64,000 nucleotides of DNA from Phlegmacium glaucopus (lineage: Eukaryota > Basidiomycota > Agaricomycetes > Agaricales > Cortinariaceae): contig MU130396.1 of NCBI GenBank assembly GCA_015039465.1, forward strand, positions 1-64,000, in the 5' to 3' direction. The position numbers and the translations under genes were made by a program. Positions 11,802 to 23,230 of the stretch are shown here, one piece after another. Within the stretch, counting starts at the first letter, position 1, and every line of letters begins with the position of its first letter. The notes beneath the pieces were generated by a model. It was not told where the DNA came from, did not search any database, and saw only the letters and a program-made list of their open reading frames with translations.

Positions 11802-12336
11802 TAGTCTCTTGTAGACAGCTTCGATATATGTGATGTGACATGAGTTATAGATCACGATATATGAAGTCTGTTGTTTACCGTGCCCCCAAACCTGTGCTAG
11901 AAAATGTTTATGTAATCTTTGGACTTCGAAATCATCTTCATCTCCTCTGAGCGCGATAATTGAAGTATCTTTTCACCTGTTTTTAGAGAGAAAGTATTTC
12001 TATTGGATCCTTAAATGTATTATATATATAATTTAGGAGTATCTGAGGCAATGTGGATGCTTTCGCGAAAATTAGGTGCATGTCAAGTTGAGCTCCAAAT
12101 CACGTGCACCACTTTTGGCTTGATTTCCTACTGACGAGGAAGTCACATAAACACCCATCCTCCCAGCCCCAAATTTTAATTTATATGGTGCCTAAGCTAA
12201 ATATAACAACTTTCACACTAAAAAGTAGCAAAAGGCCTCTGTCGTCACGTGAGCTCGACACGACAATAATTCAAAGTCCAAAGATTACATAATGATTTTC
12301 TAGCACGGGTTTGGGGGTGCGGTAAAAACAGGACTA
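11802..12336. mobile_element. MULE-type MITE (TAGTC family), copy 1
   Basis: The element is 535 bp, with termini TAGTCTC and (inward) TAGTCCTG, and subterminal inverted repeats around ACCG[TC]GCCCCCAAACC and TGCTAGAAAAT. The 9-bp direct repeat GGTGCCAGG flanks it (11793-11801 and 12337-12345). A 9-bp duplication is typical of Mutator-like elements. No transposase is encoded. A second copy in inverse orientation lies at 26635-27839. Confidence 0.85.
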
Positions 12337-12339
12337 GGT

Positions 12340-13600
12340 GCCAGGTACAAACTGTTGACAACATTTATGATCTTCTAAAAATATCTCAAGTGAATATTTC
12401 ACGTGACAAACACAAATTGTCGACGTAAAGGCGGATTCCGAACTACATCTAGTTTTTTGAAGCATATCAGCTTAGGCATACGGTAAGAATTGGCCAGACG
12501 TCTTATGCCCAAGCCCCGCTTATTTTTGACCGTCAACCTAAAGTATATCTACGGTGCACCACTACTGACTCTGCCTAACAGCCGGATATCGCCGATGCAC
12601 AGTCCTGACTCCTTGCAGAAGCCAATAATATGGCATATACTTGTACACAATTGTAACAGATTTCCCAACATTCTCTGGCTTCAAAACCTTCGTACTCAGC
12701 CTTGAAGCCCAACAAGCGAGTTTACTTCCATCTCCGTCTTTTGTTTCTACTTTGAAACCTTTGCACCCAACCAAGTCTCTCAATCAGCGTCAGCACGTCG
12801 AAGTCCGACCAGCGAGTTTACTTTCATCTCCGTCACTTATCTCAAGTACATTCCCAAACCCTGTAACCACCTTGCAAGGAGGCGAATACCCAATGATTTG
12901 CCCTCCAGTTTCACACAGATGAAATCATATATGAAACGTGACGCATATCAGTACTCTACCGAAGATCCTGACGAAAGGTGGGCCACGCTTCCACTGAGAA
13001 AGAAGAGAAAACCTAGGTTTTTTTCCCATTTCTGTCATATTCCTGCTTGTATTAACATAGTTCTTGGCATCACAATGCCTAGGAATTCTACTTATACCAA
13101 ATCATTTCATATACCAGGCCTGCGCCTACCGCCGCTGCTGAAAGCTGAAAATATGTGGCTTGCCATCTCCAACTTTGAGCTCAAAACCTCACTGCCTTTC
13201 ATTTCTCAAGCAAACAAATCTCTAACTGCACTCTTCCGAGTTCTTGACTTGGAGTTCGAGCGGTGGCCTCTTATCGCCCTATTTCTCCACCTACATCAGA
13301 CCTTCCCGTCCCAGTCCCCTGTGATGCAATGAACATTCAACTTGAGGTTGACCATGAAGGAATCCAACTTCACTACTAGTCCTGAGACGAAACGGCTATC
13401 ACGAAAGGTTCATGTTCATAATTACTATGCTTTTGTATCTGGGTGTGAAATACTCATTTATTATTCATATCTCAGTAGCACAAACACTGCTGAGGTATGG
13501 GACTTGCTGGGAGTCGAGACTTGCGGTTATGTGTCGACAGGGTTCGGAACAGTGAACAAGTGGAAATTCAGATAGTGGTGTGGACTGGTCTCCCCCTTGC
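12340..13600 (+). pseudogene. Unidentified coding-like region
   Basis: The plus strand holds longer readings at 12898-13332 and 13342-13575 with a protein-like stretch around 12905-13010 (MKRDAYQYSTEDPDERWATL, then KKRKP) and another near 13486-13560. I could not find one continuous spliced frame. It could be a decayed gene of an agaric-specific family or a few real exons. No function is proposed. Confidence 0.3.
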
Positions 13601-14011
13601 AATTTTGACGCGGATGCTTCGGATGCTCACAGTCGTCCAATAAATTGCTAAGTGAATTAGGAATTTAATCAAGACAGAAAGTGATTATGGTATAACCACA
13701 AAAAGCCTCGCCAGTCGAAGTCGAGGCTTGTGCAAGATCAAAAGGGGCATATCCCCAGACATATCAACGCATAGCAAGAAAACATACAACATACTGAGAA
13801 GAGCATACGTGTCAATGGTCGCGATGTGGGTCTTGACATTGTTGTTTGACCAGCCCACTCAGGGCCCTAGACAACAAACAGATAAGGAGAAAAGAGCGAA
13901 AAGCCAATTGAACGATAGACGAGACGTGACGCCCATGGTCTCATGTTCTGACCTATCAGGTGTGTTTCAGTCTTAATTGTCGGGGGAGGGTCCGACATTT
14001 ATGGCAAAAAT

Positions 14012-14054
14012 GTGTCTTTGATGCCTTCATGATCCATGAAGGCATTAAAGACAC
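14012..14054. repeat. 43-bp near-perfect palindrome
   Basis: Arms of 20 bases around the loop ATC pair with one mismatch (GTGTCTTTG... against ...TAAAGACAC). Copy 1 of duplicate B has only one arm at the matching place (near 10503). Confidence 0.85.
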
Positions 14055-14417
14055 GTTTTGGATACCCTTTAAAATGGCATTGAGGAAATTGATTTAGAAA
14101 GAAGGATGAGGAGTAGGTGAGGAAGGAATTACTCTGGAGCCTGTGTTTGTGGAAAAGTCAGCCGAACCAATCAGAAACCATGCAGAAGAATTCTTCTGCA
14201 CAATTCTGGATTGTTCCAGGCTTTAGTGGTAGTCTTTAACGGTGTTTTGCCGCCAGTTGTTTTACTTCAGAGATTTGCATTGGTGGTTTACCTTGTATTC
14301 ATTTTCATTTCTGTGGGAACCTCTGTCGGGTGCGGTTGAGCATTGGAAGTCACTGGTAACTTGAAGTTGAAGAGAAAACAGAGTTGTTCCGCAAAACGCT
14401 ACCAAATTGACAACCGC

Positions 14418-14462
14418 CATTCAAAAAAGTGTGCCATGACTCATGGCACACTTTTTTGAATG
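14418..14462. repeat. 45-bp perfect palindrome
   Basis: Two 22-base arms pair perfectly around a single central C at 14440. The homologous site near 10810 is not palindromic. Confidence 0.92.
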
Positions 14463-14463
14463 A

Positions 14464-14524
14464 CAGATTTTTTTTTCCTCGGTCATGGGCCATGAGGGCC
14501 CATGACCGAGGAAAAAAAAATCTG
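14464..14524. repeat. 61-bp perfect inverted repeat
   Basis: 28-base arms (14464-14491 and 14497-14524) pair perfectly, including runs of nine T and nine A, around the loop ATGAG. It begins one base after the preceding palindrome. Confidence 0.92.
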
Positions 14525-14820
14525 AGGAAAAAATATCTTAGCTTACACGACTAGTATCGAAGGAACCTATACGACAAAATACATTAGCTCCTGATAGTTT
14601 TACAATGGACACAGTTACTGACGGTAATTGTGACTGCCAGTGGTAGCCAACTCTCCCATTCATGAGAGTTGGTGTAGCTAAAGAGGCTGTTGACCATAGC
14701 ACAATCTGAGCCATGAATGACGCCAGCCAAGATGTTCAATTCCAGGCACTGTCTCTTCATCCTATACAAACCAGTTAATCCCAGGGTCACTCTACTATGG
14801 ATATTTATTAACCGTACTGG

Positions 14821-15640
14821 ATCAATGGTCTCGGGAAGACCTTTAGGTTGACGACCGCCGGCCTTTCCGAAAATCTAGAAACACATTATCATAATTCAGT
14901 ATCGATAACGGGCTCATGAAGAAGATTAAATTTTTTATACCTGATGAGCTTCGAACTCCTCATGTTTATAATGCTTCAATATCTTTGACCTGATCAACGA
15001 TATTAGTAAAGGATTCAAGATGGGGAAAGTGGAAATGCATGAATAGCCTGAGCGTAGCAGATGGCGGGGTAGATGTGGTTTATCCGTGCAGTACTGAAAG
15101 CTAACTTCAAGATGCAGGCTATTTTATAAGCATGGTATTGATCAGAACAATCGATGGCGATAAGGAAGATTGATTCGCGATATACCAAGAAGGCAAACCA
15201 GACTGTCTGGCAGTTTGGCTGGAGTGCGCGCGTGACACTGGCATCTGCCATACTCCCACGGGCACTGGCAACCCTCACCATTATGTTTAAAGGTTACTTC
15301 CGCCATCTGCTCCTGCCTGTGGCACAAGCCAGAAGCAGACCCGAGCTGAAGTACTCCACTTTGCCGAAATTATTCAGACACCCCTTCAGGTGGAAGAAAT
15401 TTTGCTCTATACTTAGATAACAAAGATATTTGGTTCGATTATTTCTTATACATACATAGACATTTTTTAGTTTTTCATACTAAATTATAGGTCTGATCCC
15501 ATAACTTTTACTTTAGCCCCGCTACCGACAAAGTCCCCTTTCCAGAACCTTCAGAAAGATCCCAAAAAAGGTCAACCTGGTAGCCCAAAGTTGTTCCATT
15601 GATAACGGGGGAGGCAATTATTATTATGACCAAGTTTGCA
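14821..15640. other. No gene supported
   Basis: Several short readings lie on both strands (for example 15015-15281 minus), none with a recognised motif or a convincing splice chain. The region may hold gene debris. Confidence 0.4.
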
Positions 15641-18350
15641 TGTAGGTATATGTATACATATCTGGTACTGTGTTTTGACCTGATTTCTTGTAGATAAAGG
15701 GGTTTATCAGCATCAATCATGATAATTGAATGCGGAAAGTAGAGCCCCATAGTTGAAGTCGAGCCTCGAGGCCGTTGTTAGCACGCATGGTCTCGCATTT
15801 TGACCTATCAGGCGTGTGTCAGTCTTACGTAGCCCCAAATTCTGTAGACACAAAGGCATTTGATACAACAAACAAACATATATCACATACAGAAAGGCAC
15901 TGATAGCTAACAGGCTGACTATGGACTACGGACTCAAAGTTCGGAAACCAGGCACTAGGGGACTTGTGTACTCGAAAAATCCAAAACGCTGTGGCTACTG
16001 GTAACTATTGACTCAAGGAACTTTTCCCTGATGAATCACCCAAACAGTCCATCAGTAGAATCCGGCTTGACGAAGGGATGGCCATTCGGTGGCGACACTC
16101 TTGGGTCCGAGAATGACCGTATCGTTAGTTGTACCCGGTGTAACCTTTATCAGGGTGTATTGCAAACCAGAAAAGAAGTAAGTCTTTCCGTTCCCTTCTG
16201 GACTTGGAAGTACAGCATCTACAGTGTTGAAGCCTGCCTTGCAAAGTGATGGTCATTCTGTTGCAATGGTCTTTGGTCCATCAATGAGCTTATCACTATG
16301 TGTGCCGGGTTCAACTTTAATTAGGGCAATACTTCATTCCAGAAAAAAAGTAAATCTCGTTTTTACCACCTGGGCTTGGAAAAGCAGCATCCACAGTGTC
16401 GAATCCAGCCTGTCAAAGGGACGGCCATTCTGTGGAAATGCTCTTTGGTCCGTTGATGATGCGGTCGTCGGTCGTACCAGGGACAACCTTCACAAGAGCA
16501 TATTGAGTTCCAGAGAAGAAGTAGGTTTCTCCATGGCCATTTGGGCTTGGGACGACAGCGTCAATTATACTAAAACCGGCATCCAGCAATGAAGGCCACT
16601 CGTCAACAATGGGTTTCAGTCCATTCATGATCGTATCGTTGACTTTTCTGGGAGTAAATCTGATTCTGATATATTGATTGAAGGCGAAGAAATATGCTTG
16701 CTAGGGCTCATCTGGGACAGAGAAGACTGCTCTCGTCGGTTGCACCTCAAAATCGCCCACCAACAGATTGTCTTCAACGGGTTCGCCATCCCTTCACATA
16801 ATATTCTCATAGGTTTGGTTTGTGGACCGACGGCAACGCAGTTCGTCATGGCTCGGGGGAGGCCTTGGCTGCCTACGGTCAGGCCAATTCCTTTTGCTAT
16901 TCCTCTTCGACGGATAATGGGTGGTAATTGCACAAGATCAGGCTGACGGTACACCCTGTTTGTTCTGGAGTTGAATCTACCGTTTACCCAGATACAGACG
17001 ATGCAATCATTGGCATCATGCTGACGTGCGGATTGAATAAATTGGGGCCTGATGCCGCCAACAAAAGCTACTTCCCGTTGGTTCCAAAATCAATGCCGAC
17101 TTCCCAGGGAAAGATTGATATCAATGCCACCGTGGGCGTAGATTTCATACTCGTATAGGTTGGCTCTCTGATGGGGTTCCCATCGTGCAGGGCGTCCGTT
17201 AGGTGCGAGGTAATAACGTGCCGCAGAGACGAATACGGTTCGCGCGGCGCGAGAGTTGTCGACATAGGCGCCAATGTCTAGAGCTCTGTGATCAACAGAT
17301 AACAGGTCTCCTTGCTCCTGAGGAACCAAGCCTTCTTCGAAGATAGTACTTGGCTCGATGTCAGTCCAATGGACGAGACGTTCAGCACCTGCAGGCACAA
17401 ATTGTCCACGATAATCTGTTACATCGTCAGTCCTGTATTCAATATCGCACGTGGCATAATTTTGATTGCCACGTAGTACATTGTCGAGAACTTGGAGGGC
17501 AAGGTCAGGGTGTTCTCGCACCCAAGGCGAGATGGCAGCATCAAACATTGAGTGACCACTCATTGTTCCCTATCCTTGACAAGGGGTAGTTAGACATCGG
17601 CGTGGACGATTAATGTATGGGGTGAGGTCCTACGACGAGTGTATAAACGGAATTGTTGTTCTGAAATTACGATGTCAAGGCTGGTTCAGAGAAAAGATGA
17701 GTTGGGAACAAAATTACACACCTGTGGTTTCGAGTTTGGAAACAATGAGAGCTCTTTCGATAGAGGTGTACAGTATATAAACCCTCACCCAAGCTTTGGG
17801 GGTGTTTTCTCGGTCCGATGTCGATTCAGGAGGCCAGACTATGGGTGACCGTGTACTTCCAACTCTAGAATTCATCTACCCATATTGTACCAATCATCAA
17901 TGACAACTGAAGTGCCCCAACCAAGGTTCCAACCAACTTGGACAAGTCTTACACTCAGTGTTCCAAACCAGCCCCGAGGGCGGCGTGGATCTGATTGGAG
18001 TAGTATTAACATCACTATCCAATAAGCACAACACACTGACCCCTGTTTTCAAGTATAAAAGGTCCGATCCGAGTCTTGTCTAGTAACTTAGAACCTGATA
18101 CGACAGGTCAGAAGGACATATAATATTATTATATAATACCGCAAACAGATCATGGCATGTTGCTTCCCACATCCAACACGTCTTTTAATTAATGCTCAAA
18201 CGAAGCCTAGGATAACACATCTTGATACTAAGTAGAAACGTTGCATAGTAGTAACTGACTAGTCACCGCTGACATTGAGCTGACATCTGTGTGACCTGAC
18301 CTTCGACTTTCAGTCAGCGACTGTCCCAACATTGCGTAGCTTAACTCTAC
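15641..18350. repeat. Segmental duplicate A, copy 2
   Basis: Flanks 15655-16000 and 17720-18350 match 216-520 and 590-4030 (minus insertions) of copy 1. This copy holds the ADP-ribosyltransferase-hemopexin pseudogene between the flanks. It lacks the 1018-2334 and 2420-3852 insertions. Confidence 0.7.
16052..17563 (-). pseudogene. ADP-ribosyltransferase (pierisin/enterotoxin-A-like) fused to hemopexin-like propeller, decayed
   Basis: From the ATG at 17563 the first 157 codons show a pierisin/scabin-like mono-ADP-ribosyltransferase N-terminal part: IEPSTIFEEGLVPQ, FVSAAR in the place of the usual STS motif, and YEYEIYAHGGID. A TGA at 17092-17090 follows; the same frame then gives a QxE-type stretch, EVAFVGGIRP, the expected catalytic region. 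Past about 16790 the protein continues in another frame into four hemopexin-like blades (about 16735-16605, 16590-16430, 16425-16260, 16255-16055), each ending in a motif like GPK.. ..EWPSL and carrying YFFSG. Visible breaks: TGA 17092-17090, a frame change near 16760-16800, TAG 16703-16701, TGA 16415-16413, a frame change near 16340, TGA 16255-16253. The position expected to hold the NAD-binding Arg (near LVHW) appears to be His. No signal peptide is visible. Likely a dead defensive-toxin gene. Confidence 0.75.
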
Positions 18351-19868
18351 ATCAGGAAGAAATAACTTGTATATGTAGCTGTATATAGTCACAGTAGTTT
18401 GAATATTCTGGTACACAAGTCCCCCCATACATAGCTTCTTGCAAGGTCTCAGTAGACATGAGTAGACATAGTAGCTGTTTGCTTGGTATAGGTAGCTGTG
18501 GATACCTCTCAATAGATTCAGGCTATAGGAGCTACTGGTACTACCATGTTTAGATAGTTTCACCCTGCTGTATATATCCTTCAGTACTTTTCAAACTATG
18601 GGGGCTAACAGGGCTATATGTGGTACTGAGACATGGTATTTGGAAGATAATTCATTGAATAATATATATTACAAATAAAACTCATGATATGATATGTAAA
18701 ATGCTAGATCACTCCACCAGACTCCTGAAGATTCCCGTCGCTGCGTTCCATAGTAAATAAAAAATAATACAACCCCCCTGGTGGGGGTCATCGTGTTTGT
18801 CAACCATATCATCAACATGAGGCTGTGCTGGTGGCCTCGTGGTTGTTGTTGTAATGGTCATCGTCGTCATATAAGGTGGTGAGGTGGATGCAGTCGTGGA
18901 CACGTTTGTGGTTGTTGTCATCGTTGTGTGACATGACGAGGTGTGGTCGTGGAGGGTGTGACATGGCGGTCGTCGCATGCATGTGTCGTGGCATGGTTGT
19001 GGACACATTCGTGGACATGTGATGTGGTGTGGTTAGTCGTGGTTGCTGGCGAAGTGTGGTGATGGCAATGGTGATGGTGACGACATTGAATCATCAGATT
19101 CAATGTCGTAGTAATCTAGTAGAAAGTAGGAAAATCCTCCCGGTGAAGGGGGACATTGTCATTAGCATTATAAGTTGTCAGAAAGAAATAAAAGTACCCC
19201 ATGGGGGGTGTTTTGTTGAAGGGGGTTGTTGTTGGTACTGTGGCTGTTGTTGTCGCTGTAGAAGGGATGGGTGGGAAGAAAAAAAAAGATTGGTCGTATG
19301 ATGTTACTGTTTGTTTGGCATCAATGTTTGCTGTTTGGGCGGTTTTGAACTTAGAGAATTTGTCTTGATGACACAGCCACTTTGGTTTGTCCATCTTCTC
19401 TTGTAAGTACCTCTGTCAGAAAAATCTGATATGCCTTTTAATTCAGGTTTTCAATTTGGGAATTGTTGGTCAACACTTGTCTTATGTAAGATTTTGTTTT
19501 ACCTCAGAGCATCTCCACTTACAGATAATATAAGCCCAAAACAGAAATGAAGTTGAAATAAATTTAAAAAAACCATAAGCCTACAACTAGAATACTGTAA
19601 CTTACTTGCAACTTGATCATGCAACAGAAATTAAGTGAAGAATATGTGAACAACTGATGCTAGTGTGGGTGCAATCTGAGCAATTGATATTTATGTTGAA
19701 TCTACTAGCAACTCCTGAGATAGTGGAATATGCTACTACAGACTACTGAGATGGTGCAATGGGCTACCACAGACTACTGAGATGGTACAATGGGCTACCA
19801 CAGTTTATGACAACTATCAGATACAACTGGCAATGGTGGAAGAGCTACTGATGCAATGTACATTGGTG
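18351..19868. repeat. CAN-rich repeat and AT-rich spacer
   Basis: At 18700-19110 the minus strand carries CAC/ACC/GAC-rich sequence like that at 2735-2960, with the same C5/G5 hairpin (about 18773-18790) followed on that strand by a T-rich run. A third such hairpin is near 19194-19210. The tract 19400-19868 has tandem 'actactgagatggt' units (19680-19805) and no gene. Confidence 0.5.
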
Positions 19869-21295
19869 ACATCAGGAAAAATGATTTTGGCCCTAGGTAG
19901 CCTTGGGTAATTTGTTAGTATCACATCACTACTCAGGACACCCCCAGGACACCCCAGGACACCTCAGGACACCTCAGGACATCCTGGAGCAGCACAGGTA
20001 AAATTTTGAGTGTCACCCATTTTCTCAGGACACCTTTAGTGTATCCTGGTGCATTGACCATCTGGACCAAATCACATCAGGAGGCCCTGGGAGTCCCTTA
20101 GAATTTATGAATTTTGCTAGAAACTCTTTAACCGCTGCGTCCAAAAAAGTATTTTGCAGTTTTCTCAATAAGGAGAGCTGCTATTAATATAATTTAAACA
20201 TATTCAGGGTCCTAAAACAATTCTCTACCATCTTTAAAAAATTTCCTTTTTTGGAATTTATGTAATCTACCCTGACCCAGCACCATATGCTTGAAATCAT
20301 GCTTATCTGTGATCATGTGACCAATGGTCTGTGCGCCATCCAAAAGATATATAAACCACCCACAATTTTGTTTTCTTATTTCCTACTTCCCCAGTATTAT
20401 ACTAGTATATTTATGTATCACTATTTTATTATTATTTTATTACTAGTACTATATGATGTTTAGAATAATTGAATATAATTTTATTGTTATTATTATTATT
20501 CTGTTGTGTGAGACCACTCAAATATCTGGTTTATATATGTTTTCTAGCATCAGATCCAAAGGGACTAAGGCTGCCTCAGGATGCTCTCAGGTTGCCTCAG
20601 GATGCTCTCAGGTTGCCTCAGGTTGCCTCAGGACGCTCTCAGGTTGCCTCAGGACGCTCTCAGGTTGCCTCAGGTTGCCCCAGGACAGCCTAAGACTTTT
20701 CATACATAGGTAACTTGCACCCCAGGGCGACCTCTTGACCTGAGCGCCCTGAGCTGCCTGGGGCACCCCAGGACATTTCAGGACGGCCTAGGGCACAAGT
20801 CATTTTTCCTGATGATATCTTTTGGATGGCGCACAGACCATTGGTCACATGATCACAGATAAGCATGATTTCAAGCATATGGTGCTGGGTCAGGGTAGAT
20901 TACATAAATTCCAAAAAAGGAAATTTTTTAAAGATGGTAGAGAATTGTTTTAGGACCCTGAATATGTTTAAATTATATTAATAGCAGCTCTCCTTATTGA
21001 GAAAACTGCAAAATACTTTTTTGGACGCGGCGGTTAAAGATTTTCTAGCAAAATTCATAAATTCTAAGGGACTCCCAGGGCCTCCTGATGTGATTTGGTC
21101 CAGATGGTCAATGCACCAGGATACACTAAAGGTGTCCTGAGAAAATGGGTGACACTCAAAATTTTACCTGTGCTGCTCTAGGATGTCCTGAGGTGTCCTG
21201 GGGTGTCCTGGGGTGTCCTGGGATGTCCTGAGTAGTGATGTGATACTAACAAATTACCCAAGGCTACCTAGGGCCAAAATCATTTTTCCTGATGT
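19869..21295. mobile_element. 1.43-kb element with about 480-bp inverted repeats
   Basis: Arms 19869-20350 and 20815-21295 are inverted copies differing at few positions; both end ACATCAGGAAAAATG when read inward. The arms carry tandem 'caggacacc' units near the ends. The 464-bp spacer holds a TATA-like box near 20350, tandem GGTTGCCTCAGGA-type repeats, and at its right edge (20795-20814) another copy of the terminal sequence. No target duplication is clear and no transposase is present. It is a foldback or MITE-like element. Confidence 0.8.
20570..20695. repeat. Tandem 21-bp repeat inside the inverted-repeat element
   Basis: Units of the type 'ggttgcctcaggatgctctca' repeat about five to six times with some units shortened. 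The 86-aa and 74-aa readings across it are repeat translations. Confidence 0.85.
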
Positions 21296-22706
21296 AATTG
21301 CTCGAGTGATATATCGACACCTGTTTTTTTAATATGGATGACCATAATCCATGAGATATATTTCGAGATGTCAAATCCATTCAAGTTACAGTCAGTAAGG
21401 AGCAAACACGAAGTCAAAGATACCCTCGGGGCAGCCCAAAAGCGGAAACACCATCCAACCATTGCCAACCTAAACTCCGGAAATGAGATTAGGTCTCTAA
21501 ACAAGGATGCCACATGTGGGTATCAATATTTGGATAGTTTGAAAGTATCCTCCCTGTAATACGCTTGTACAGTTCATCTTGTCTGTGAGGTGGGTATTGG
21601 GCGGACGCACCGAGGTCTCTAAATTCAACTCGAGAGGTTTCCTTGCAGAAATCTGTGCGACTTCGCCCCAGATTCCGACCCAATCTTCGTTGAAACATCT
21701 ATCAAAAGGGTGCTCACCGGCGATGGTAAGATCAAATAAAAGGTTTGTGGCTTCATTGGATGTCGGTATCGTACTGAGGACGAGGTTGATATTGCCAAAA
21801 CCACGAACTCTTGCGCATCACTGGATAATGGCGTGGAGCGCAGAGACGCGCAGGTGTGAAATATCTATGAGGCCAGCGAGAGGGAGTTGTTTGTCTTGTT
21901 GAGAAACCCTTCAAATTTGCTTCATGTCGATAAAAAGATCCACACTCACCGTTCTTGCCCGTACGGAACCTTAGTGATGCCAAAGTTCGGTTCAGTTCGG
22001 TTCTTCAACCATTTTTGAAGAACCGAGAACCGAACTGAAGGCTCTCTTGCTGAACTGAACCGGAACCAGAACCAGAACCGATAGAACCGGTTCTGTCGGT
22101 TCAGTCTGGTTCTAGTACCGGTTCGAACTGTTGAACTGAGAAAAAAAATCTCATAACTTATATTGTTTCAATGCGATGGGTGCTGGGGTACATTATTTTA
22201 GTTTAATAAATTATTACTGCTAATTTCCGGGACGGCGTTGTTGTTCGTTCATTTGTTCATTGTTCATTGATTTGTTCGTTGTCATTTATTTGTTTGTCGT
22301 TGTTCGTTCATTTGCTTGTTGTGTCTTAGTCTTGGACAGCAGTTGCAAGTAAACAACGGCGACTAAGAGCAGTAATGCGAAATGCACGATGTACGACCGC
22401 AGAAACCAAGATTTGTTATCGTTGGAATAAGTTCCTTAGCTGGCTTTCAATGTCTTCCACAGTTCGTTTAATATCTATTAAAATGTCAATTCAGCTTGAC
22501 CGTCATGCATATTCAGTGGATTCGACTCACATTTCTGAGGATCTAAAGGCACATAAAAGATTAAATAAATTTTAAAATGCAAGGAGAGGTATGACGAAGC
22601 AACATACTCTTGCTAAATTCCTTATCTCTTTGTTTCTGCGTAAACTTCTAGAACGAAGGTATGACAACCATGACAACTTTGTCTCTGATTGCATCTCTTC
22701 CATCAA

Positions 22707-22743
22707 CGTCATCTTCTAACACTAGTAGTGTTAGAAGACGACG
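22707..22743. repeat. 37-bp palindrome
   Basis: 17-base arms around AGT pair with one mismatch (CTTCTAACACT and its complement). Confidence 0.85.
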
Positions 22744-23230
22744 TCTACCAGCTTATGCCGTTCGACAACCTCATCTAATAGATCAAAGAATTGTGTGAAT
22801 TTCTCCTGCCCGATTGGACTTGTCCCTAGGATCTTCCGAAAGTGCCTGCATCAAAGGTGAGAAGTTGGAGTCGAAATACTCGGCTTTTGCGATGAGGAAA
22901 TTGGAGTTAAGTGCTTCTTCAACGGGTTTTGGGATGAAGGTAGAGAGATTAGGGTTGCTGGACTCTAGTAGGTGTAGCCGCAAGTAAGATATGTTGTTAT
23001 TAAGGAGAAAGATGGATCCGAAAGTGGGGCGTCGTGAGGTACGAGAAAGAGTTACCAGACTATTGATGGTAAGTATAACGTCATCTACAAGCTCCTTTAG
23101 CTTGATAAGAGATGACAAAAATGCCAACTTACGGACAAAATGTTCAATAATATTTGAATGATCTGCTTCGTCCGTCTTGACACCCTTGCCCACCCGGATG
23201 CCCTCTCCCATCTTCCAATTTCCAGTTCAT
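22740..23230 (-). pseudogene. EXO70: Captured fragment of exocyst subunit Exo70
   Basis: The minus-strand reading from 23225 gives NWKMGEGIRVGKGVKTDEAD, then SRTSRRPTFGSIFLLNN, ISYLRLHLL, and AKAEYFDSNFSPLMQALSED. These match my memory of the central to C-terminal helical part of Exo70, including its conserved 'FLLNN..Y' region. After about 22805 the homology continues in another frame (KFTQFFDLLDEVVERHKL), so a frame break is present. The fragment lacks both ends of the gene. Exo70 normally tethers secretory vesicles at the plasma membrane; this piece cannot. It lies wholly inside a transposable element, so it is probably a transduplicate. Confidence 0.7.

Larger units (their letters stand above)
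13680..14820. repeat. Segmental duplicate B, copy 2, with decayed zinc-finger gene
   Basis: This parallels 10020-11120. The zinc-finger exons are ruined: the second Cys of finger 1 is gone (near 14180), and exon 2 is replaced by palindromic sequence. Three perfect or near-perfect palindromes (14012-14054, 14418-14462, 14464-14524) have no counterpart in copy 1. Confidence 0.65.

Noticed and set aside
18709..19103. Minus-strand His/Thr-rich readings
   Set aside because: Low-complexity CAN repeat, like that at 2735-2960.
20453..20713. 86-aa reading with a hydrophobic start
   Set aside because: Most of it is the tandem GGTTGCCTCAGGA repeat inside an inverted-repeat element.
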